Below are positions 55,745-61,266 of a DNA stretch of 61,266 nt, piece by piece. Positions within the stretch are counted from its first letter, which is position 1. Each line of letters opens with the position of its first letter. The notes under the pieces are model-generated. The model was not told the origin of the DNA and ran no database searches. It saw only the letters and a program-made list of their open reading frames with translations. Made by a program: the position numbers and the translations under genes. The stretch is from Agromyces tardus (GTDB lineage: Bacteria > Actinomycetota > Actinomycetes > Actinomycetales > Microbacteriaceae): NCBI RefSeq assembly GCF_003710805.1, contig NZ_RHHB01000016.1, positions 1 through 61,266 of the forward strand, in the 5' to 3' direction.

Positions 55745-55778
55745 TCGGGGTCGTTGACCCGCGCGGCACGCCGGGGGC

Positions 55779-57245
55779 ATGATCGGAGAGCGCGTGAGTC
55801 GCGCGGAATCCAGGTGCATGATGTCCTCCGAAGCCGCGGCGGAGCCGCTCGATCCCACTCCCGCGCACGCACCGTACGACGAGGTGCTCGAGCTCGCCGA
55901 CCGGTACGCGCGCGCCTGGCTCGACTCGGTGCGCGAGCGCCCGATCCCTCCGCGTGCCGGCATCGACGCGGTCATGGACGCCCTCGGGCGCGAGCTGCCC
56001 GAGTACGGCGAACCCGCTGCCGACGTGATCACCCGCCTTGCCGAGGGAGCGGAACCCGGACTCATCGCCATCGGCTCCCCGCGGTTCTACGGCTGGGTCA
56101 TCGGCGGCACGCAGCCGGTGGCGCTCGCCGCGGACTGGCTCGTCTCAACGTGGGACCAGAACTCGGGGCTCCGCACGATCACCCCGGGGGCCGTCGCCGT
56201 CGAGGAGATCGCCGCGACCTGGCTCCTCGACCTCCTGAGCCTCCCCGCCGAGAGCGAGGTGGGATTCACCACCGGCGCGACCACGGCGCAGACCGTGTGC
56301 ATGGCGGCGGCGCGCGACGAGGTGCTGCGGCGCGAGGGGTGGGACGTCGAGCGCGACGGCATGGCCGGCGGCTCGCGCATCCGCTTCATCGTCGGCGAGG
56401 AGCGGCACGGCACGGTGGATCTCGCCGGCCGGTACCTCGGGCTCGGGGAGCCGATCGCGGTCGCGAGCGACGACGAGGGCCGCATCCGCGTGGACGCCCT
56501 GCGCGAGGAGCTCGCCGCGGGAACCGGGCCGGCGATCGTGGTGCTCCAGGCCGGCAACATCCACTCCGGCGCCTACGATGACTTCCTCGGCGCGATCGCC
56601 GTCGCGCACGAGGCGGGCGCGTGGGTCCACATCGACGGGGCGTTCGGCCTCTGGGCCGCGGCATCCCCCCGCCTGCGCCACCTCGTCGCGGGCATGGGCG
56701 GCGCCGACTCGTGGAGCACCGACGCGCACAAGACGCTGAGCGTGCCGTACGACTGCGGCATCGCGATCGTGCGCGACGGACGGGCGATGACCGGGGCCCT
56801 CAGCATGCACGCGAGCTACCTGCAGGCTACGGAGGTCGGCGCCGACCCGCACGAGAAGGTGCTCGAGCTGTCGCGCCGCGCCCGGGGCATCCCCACCTGG
56901 GCCGTCCTGCGATCGCTCGGACGCACGGGGATCGCACGGCTCGTCGAGCAACTCGCGGCATCCGCCCGCATCATCGGCGACGGACTCGCCGAGCTGCCCG
57001 GCGTCGAGGTGCTCAACGACGTCGTGTTCACCCAGGTCTGCGTCGCCCTCGAGAGCGACGCCGCGACCGAGGCCCTGAGCGAGCGGCTCTGGGCCGACGG
57101 CGAGGTGCTCGCGATGACCTCACGGTGGCACGACCGCGCCGTCGTACGGTTCTCGGTGAGCAACTGGGGCACGGATGCCGCGCAGGCGACGCGCACGGTG
57201 GAGGTCGTCGCGCGCACGCTCGCCGCGATCCGGGCGGGGCGGTAG
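55779..57245 (+). CDS. PLP-dependent group II decarboxylase-like protein
   Basis: This protein of up to 488 residues has the group II decarboxylase/aminotransferase fold: SPRFYGWVIGGTQPVALAAD, GFTTGATTAQTVCMAAARDE, HIDGAFGLWA and the PLP-binding Lys318 in STDAHKTLSVPYD. The glutamate/tyrosine decarboxylase-like family acts on amino acids, but the substrate cannot be read here and no partner antiporter is nearby. The start is uncertain: ATG 55779 is listed, and ATG 55818 or 55821 would remove 13-14 poorly conserved residues. The 105 bases after it include a GGCCGCC/GGCGGCC palindrome (57270-57283). Confidence 0.82.
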   Translation: MIGERVSRAESRCMMSSEAAAEPLDPTPAHAPYDEVLELADRYARAWLDSVRERPIPPRAGIDAVMDALGRELPEYGEPAADVITRLAEGAEPGLIAIGSPRFYGWVIGGTQPVALAADWLVSTWDQNSGLRTITPGAVAVEEIAATWLLDLLSLPAESEVGFTTGATTAQTVCMAAARDEVLRREGWDVERDGMAGGSRIRFIVGEERHGTVDLAGRYLGLGEPIAVASDDEGRIRVDALREELAAGTGPAIVVLQAGNIHSGAYDDFLGAIAVAHEAGAWVHIDGAFGLWAAASPRLRHLVAGMGGADSWSTDAHKTLSVPYDCGIAIVRDGRAMTGALSMHASYLQATEVGADPHEKVLELSRRARGIPTWAVLRSLGRTGIARLVEQLAASARIIGDGLAELPGVEVLNDVVFTQVCVALESDAATEALSERLWADGEVLAMTSRWHDRAVVRFSVSNWGTDAAQATRTVEVVARTLAAIRAGR

Positions 57246-57350
57246 CGAGGAGTATCGGGTCAGCGCCGTGGCCGCCGGCGGCCGCGCACCGATTGCCGGA
57301 CTGAGCGCACGCCCAGCCGCGGTGTCGGCGGCATCCGCTTGAATGGGGGG

Positions 57351-60300
57351 ATGGCGCACGCGCTCGACTCGTTCACGCCCGCCACCCGGGCGTGGTTCAC
57401 CGAGTCGTTCGCCGAGCCCACCGCCGTGCAGCGGGGCGCCTGGCGTGCCATCGCGAACCGCGAGCACGCGCTCGTCGTGGCTCCCACCGGTTCGGGCAAG
57501 ACCCTCGCCGCGTTCCTGTGGGCGATCGACCGCATGCATCGTGCGGGGCCCGAGGCCGCGGCATCCGGCACGCGCGTGCTCTACATCTCGCCGCTGAAGG
57601 CGCTCGGCGTCGACGTCGAGCGCAACCTGCGCGCGCCGCTCATCGGCATCGCCCGCACGGCGACGGCGCTCGGCGGCGAGACGCCCGAGGTCACCGTGGG
57701 CGTGCGCTCGGGCGATACGACGCCCGCCGAGCGGCGCTCGCTCGTGCAGCGGCCGCCCGAGATCCTCATCACGACCCCCGAGTCGCTGTTCCTGATGCTC
57801 ACCTCCGCAGCCCGCGAGACCCTCACCGGCGTCGACACCGTGATCGTCGACGAGATCCACGCGCTCGCGGGCACCAAGCGCGGCACCCACCTCGCCCTGT
57901 CGCTCGAGCGCCTCGACGAGCTCACCGCCGCGCCCGTGCAGCGCATCGGGCTGTCGGCCACGGTGCGGCCGCATGCCGAGGTCGCCCGCTTCCTCGCGGG
58001 CACGCGGCTGGTCACGATCGTCGCCCCGCCGTCGGGCAAGCGGTTCGACCTCAGCGTGCGGGTCCCGGTCGACGACCTCTCCGACCTCGCCGGCGAGTCG
58101 GGCGGCGGCTCGATCTGGCCGCACGTCGAGTCGGCCATCCTCGACGAGGTGCTCGCCCACCGGTCGACCATCGTCTTCGCGAATTCGCGGCGCCTCGCCG
58201 AGCGGCTGACGGCCCGGCTCAACGAACTCTGGGCCGAGCGCACCGCCGAGCCCGTGCTCGTCGGGGCTGACGACGGCCCGGCCACCGCTTCTGCGGCCGA
58301 GGCGGATGCCGCCACGTCCGTCGTGCCCGCCCACCCGCCCGCGCGCGTGGCCGCGGAGCTGCCCGGCGCGTCGGGCCTGACCATGGGCGCCGAGCCGATC
58401 ATCGCCCGCTCGCACCACGGGTCGGTCAGCAAGGAGGAGCGGGCGCTCGTCGAGGCCGATCTCAAGGGCGGACGCCTCAAGTGCGTCGTCGCCACCTCGA
58501 GCCTCGAGCTCGGCATCGACATGGGCGCGGTCGACCTCGTGCTGCAGGTCGAGTCGCCGCCGTCGGTCGCGAGCGGCCTGCAGCGCATCGGCCGTGCGGG
58601 CCACCAGGTCGGCGAGGTCTCGAAGGGCGTCCTGTTCCCCAAGCACCGCGCCGACCTGCTGCACTGCGCCGTCGTCGTCGAGCGCATGGCCGCCGGCTCG
58701 ATCGAGGCGCTCCGCGTCCCGTCGAACCCGCTCGACGTGCTCGCGCAGCAGACCGTCGCGGCGGTCGCCCTCGACGAGTGGGAGGTCGAGCACTGGTTCG
58801 ACGTCGTGCGGCGCGCGGCGCCCTTCCACGCGCTGCCGCGATCGGCGTTCGACGCGACACTCGACCTCCTCGCGGGCCGCTACCCGTCCGATCGCTTCGG
58901 CGAACTCCGCCCGCGCATCGTGTGGGATCGCGACGCCGGTACGATCACGGGCCGGCGCGGCGCCCAGCGGCTCGCCGTCACGAGCGGCGGCACCATCCCC
59001 GACCGCGGCATGTTCGGCGTCTTCATGATCGGCGACCAGGGACCGGGTCGACGCGTCGGCGAGCTCGACGAGGAGATGGTCTACGAGTCGCGCGTCGGCG
59101 ACGTCTTCGCGCTCGGCGCCACGAGCTGGCGCATCCAGGAGATCACGCACGACCGGGTGCTCGTCTCCCCGGCCTTCGGCGAGCCGGGGCGGCTCCCGTT
59201 CTGGAAGGGCGACGGCATCGGCCGGCCCGCGGAGCTCGGGGCCGCGATCGGCGGGTTCATCGGCGAGATCGCCGGCGGCGAGGCATCCGTCGCGCTCGAG
59301 CGCTGCCGCGCGGCGGGCCTCGACGAGCGGGCGGGTGCCAACCTCGTGGCCTTCATCGCCGACCAGCGCGCGGCGACCAACGTCGTGCCCGACGGCGTGA
59401 ACCTCGTGGTCGAGCGGTTCCGCGACGAGCTGGGCGACTGGCGCATCGTGCTGCACTCGCCCTACGGCATGCGCGTGCACGCGCCGTGGGCGCTCGCCGT
59501 CGACGCCCGGGTGCACGAGCGGTTCGGCGTCGAGTCGAACGCCGTCGCGAGCGACGACGGCATCGTGCTGCGGCTGCCCGACACCGACGAGCAGCCGCCC
59601 GGGGCCGAGCTCTTCGACTTCGAGCCGGCCGAGCTGGCGCAGCTGGCCACCGAGCGCGTGGGCGACTCGGCGCTCTTCGCGTCGCGCTTCCGCGAGTGCG
59701 CGGCCCGTGCGTTGCTGCTGCCGCGCCAGAACCCCGGGCGCCGCTCGCCGCTGTGGCAGCAGCGCCAACGGGCGTCGCAGCTGCTCGAGGTCGCGCGCGA
59801 CTTCCCCGACTTCCCGATCGTGCTCGAGGCGGTGCGCGAATGCCTGCAGGACGTGTACGACCTGCCCGCGCTCACCGCGCTCGCGGAGCGCATCCGCTCG
59901 CGGCAGGTGCGGTTCGTCGACGTCGCCACCGACGCGCCGAGCCCCTTCGCCGCGAGCCTCCTCTTCGGCTACGTGGGCGCGTTCATGTACGAGGGCGACG
60001 CACCGCTCGCCGAGCGTCGCGCCGCCGCGCTCTCGCTCGATCCGAGCCTGCTCGCCGAGCTCCTCGGCACGGTCGAGCTGCGGGAGCTCCTCGATCCGGC
60101 CGTCGTCGACGAGGTCGAGCGGATGCTGCAGCACCTGCATCCCGAACGGCTCGCAACGGGCGTCGAGGGCGCCGCCGACCTGCTGCGCGAGCTCGGACCG
60201 CTCACGGCCGACGAGGTCGCGCAGCGCACCGACGCGCCGACGGATGCCGCGGCCGCCCTCGCCGAGCTCGTCGCGGCGCGGCGCGCGGCCCGCGTGCGCT

Positions 60301-61266
60301 TCGCGGGCACCGAGTGGTTCGCTGCGGCAGAAGACGTGAGCCGCCTGCGGGACGCGCTCGGCGTGCCCATCCCGCCGGGGTTGCCCGAGGTCTTCGGCGA
60401 ACCCGTGCGCGACCCCATCGGCGACCTCGTGAGCCGCTTCGCTCGCACCCACGGCCCGTTCACGGCCCAGGCCGTCGCCGCGCGGTTCGGCATCGGGCCG
60501 GCGGTCGCCGCGTCGGCGCTCGCCCGGCTCGCGTCGGAGCGACGTGTCGTCGAGGGGGAGTTCCTGCCGCATGGCTCGGGCGCGGAGTGGTGCGACGCCG
60601 AGGTGCTGCGGCGGCTGCGACGCCGCTCGCTCGCCGCACTCCGCGAGGAGGTCGAGCCCGTCGAGCCGCGGGCCTACGCACGGTTCCTGCCGGACTGGCA
60701 GCATGTCGGCGGCCGGTTGCGGGGCGTCGACGGGGTCGCCGCGGTCGTCGAGCAGCTCGAGGGCGTGCGCATCCCGGCGTCGGCGTGGGAGTCCTTCGTG
60801 CTCCCCGCACGGGTCGGCGACTACCGCCCCGAGATGCTCGACGAGCTCACCGCCTCGGGCGAGGTGCTCTGGACGGGCGCGGGCTCGCTCGCCGGCGACG
60901 ACGGCTGGGTGAGCCTCCACCTCGCCGACACGGCAGCGCTCACGATGCCGCCGCCCGTGGCCTCTCCGCTCGACCCGCTCGAGACCGAGCTCCTCGCCCT
61001 GCTGGGCGGCGGCGGTGCGTACTTCTTCCGCCAGCTCGTCGAGTCGGTGGGTGCGTCCGACGACGGGCCGGTGCTCGACGCCCTGTGGCGGCTCGTGTGG
61101 GCCGGCCTCATCACGAACGACACCTTCGCGCCGATCCGCGGACTCCTCACCGGTGGCGGCGCGCACAAGACGAAGGCGCCCGCCCCGCGGGCGCGGCTGC
61201 GCGGCCGCTCGCTGTCGCGGCGCGCCCTCGCCGCGAGCGTCGAGTCCGGCCGCAGCGCCGCCCGGT
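57351..61266 (+). CDS. lhr: Lhr family ATP-dependent DNA helicase, 3' end beyond the window
   Basis: The frame opens at ATG 57351 and runs open to the window end, 1305 codons, while Lhr proteins are about 1500 residues. Visible parts are a RecA-like domain 1 with Walker A APTGSGKT (Lys50), DEIH box in VIVDEIHALAGTKRG and LSATVRP; domain 2 with HHGSVSKEERALVE, TSSLELGIDMG and LQRIGRAGHQVG; then the Lhr-specific winged-helix and C-terminal regions. It is a 3'-5' helicase for DNA repair, induced by mitomycin C in mycobacteria. TTGAAT (57339-57344) lies 6 bases before the ATG, and GGGGGG precedes it. Confidence 0.93.
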   Translation, partial: MAHALDSFTPATRAWFTESFAEPTAVQRGAWRAIANREHALVVAPTGSGKTLAAFLWAIDRMHRAGPEAAASGTRVLYISPLKALGVDVERNLRAPLIGIARTATALGGETPEVTVGVRSGDTTPAERRSLVQRPPEILITTPESLFLMLTSAARETLTGVDTVIVDEIHALAGTKRGTHLALSLERLDELTAAPVQRIGLSATVRPHAEVARFLAGTRLVTIVAPPSGKRFDLSVRVPVDDLSDLAGESGGGSIWPHVESAILDEVLAHRSTIVFANSRRLAERLTARLNELWAERTAEPVLVGADDGPATASAAEADAATSVVPAHPPARVAAELPGASGLTMGAEPIIARSHHGSVSKEERALVEADLKGGRLKCVVATSSLELGIDMGAVDLVLQVESPPSVASGLQRIGRAGHQVGEVSKGVLFPKHRADLLHCAVVVERMAAGSIEALRVPSNPLDVLAQQTVAAVALDEWEVEHWFDVVRRAAPFHALPRSAFDATLDLLAGRYPSDRFGELRPRIVWDRDAGTITGRRGAQRLAVTSGGTIPDRGMFGVFMIGDQGPGRRVGELDEEMVYESRVGDVFALGATSWRIQEITHDRVLVSPAFGEPGRLPFWKGDGIGRPAELGAAIGGFIGEIAGGEASVALERCRAAGLDERAGANLVAFIADQRAATNVVPDGVNLVVERFRDELGDWRIVLHSPYGMRVHAPWALAVDARVHERFGVESNAVASDDGIVLRLPDTDEQPPGAELFDFEPAELAQLATERVGDSALFASRFRECAARALLLPRQNPGRRSPLWQQRQRASQLLEVARDFPDFPIVLEAVRECLQDVYDLPALTALAERIRSRQVRFVDVATDAPSPFAASLLFGYVGAFMYEGDAPLAERRAAALSLDPSLLAELLGTVELRELLDPAVVDEVERMLQHLHPERLATGVEGAADLLRELGPLTADEVAQRTDAPTDAAAALAELVAARRAARVRFAGTEWFAAAEDVSRLRDALGVPIPPGLPEVFGEPVRDPIGDLVSRFARTHGPFTAQAVAARFGIGPAVAASALARLASERRVVEGEFLPHGSGAEWCDAEVLRRLRRRSLAALREEVEPVEPRAYARFLPDWQHVGGRLRGVDGVAAVVEQLEGVRIPASAWESFVLPARVGDYRPEMLDELTASGEVLWTGAGSLAGDDGWVSLHLADTAALTMPPPVASPLDPLETELLALLGGGGAYFFRQLVESVGASDDGPVLDALWRLVWAGLITNDTFAPIRGLLTGGGAHKTKAPAPRARLRGRSLSRRALAASVESGRSAAR

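Noticed and set aside
57120..61166. A 1348-codon open frame on the minus strand opposite lhr.
   Set aside because: It is antisense to a clear helicase gene, encodes Arg/Ala/Gly/Asp-rich sequence without recognisable domains, and is explained by high GC and codon bias.

Overview
This 61 kb window is a GC-rich (roughly 70 %), densely packed chromosomal segment of an actinobacterium, most likely a member of the Microbacteriaceae (inference). The reasons are the conserved order ftsK-pgsA-cinA-clgR-DUF3046-recA-recX-miaB-miaA-dapF-hflX-lexA, a PriA-type HisA, frequent GTG starts, many start codons placed 6-7 bases after a TAnnnT -10 box (leaderless transcripts), and very frequent ATGA/GTGA stop-start overlaps. 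I see no rRNA, tRNA, CRISPR array, insertion sequence or prophage.

Layout. (a) 1-12.7 kb is a branched-chain amino acid (leucine) catabolic locus. It has the 3' end of the branched-chain 2-oxoacid dehydrogenase E2, a pterin dehydratase, a GNAT enzyme and a TetR repressor, then the acyl-CoA carboxylase beta subunit, both ETF subunits, an unusual cytochrome b-type membrane protein, the biotin carboxylase/BCCP alpha subunit, an acyl-CoA dehydrogenase, a MaoC hydratase and a CitE-like lyase. Three promoters here share one design (TTGyCA, 17 bases, TAACAT) with a 16-bp GTTAGnG..CnCTAAC operator over the spacer and -10. I infer one TetR regulon that joins oxidation of leucine-derived acyl-CoAs to ETF and a membrane electron acceptor. 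The etfB promoter looks like a duplicated copy of the accA promoter, including the start of the accA coding sequence, which now forms an 11-codon leader peptide.
(b) 12.7-22.2 kb holds an ABC-2 exporter, an aldo/keto reductase, an M16 protease, a histidine phosphatase, dapB, an OsmC protein and a thioredoxin/DUF4395 pair. (c) 22.3-31.3 kb is thyA-folA, dapA, RNase J, ftsK, pgsA and cinA. (d) 31.4-37.1 kb is a module interrupting the usual cinA-clgR neighbourhood: a CitA/CitB-type two-component system divergent from a TctCBA tricarboxylate transporter, with a 9-bp tandem repeat array between them. (e) 37.2-45.7 kb is clgR, DUF3046, recA (with an SOS box), recX, miaB, miaA, dapF, a methyltransferase and hflX. 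(f) 46-57.2 kb is metF-metE, an alpha/beta hydrolase, lexA divergent from a LysM protein (probable SOS division inhibitor), hisC-hisB-hisH-priA, an SseB protein and a PLP-dependent decarboxylase. (g) The window ends inside lhr.

The strongest large-scale signal not tied to a gene is the 7-base word GGATGCC/GGCATCC. I located more than 60 copies by eye. It governs where the otherwise uncommon codon pairs GAT-GCC and GCA-TCC occur, and in inverted pairs it builds gene-end stem-loops. This combination resembles that of the DNA uptake sequences of Neisseria and Haemophilus.
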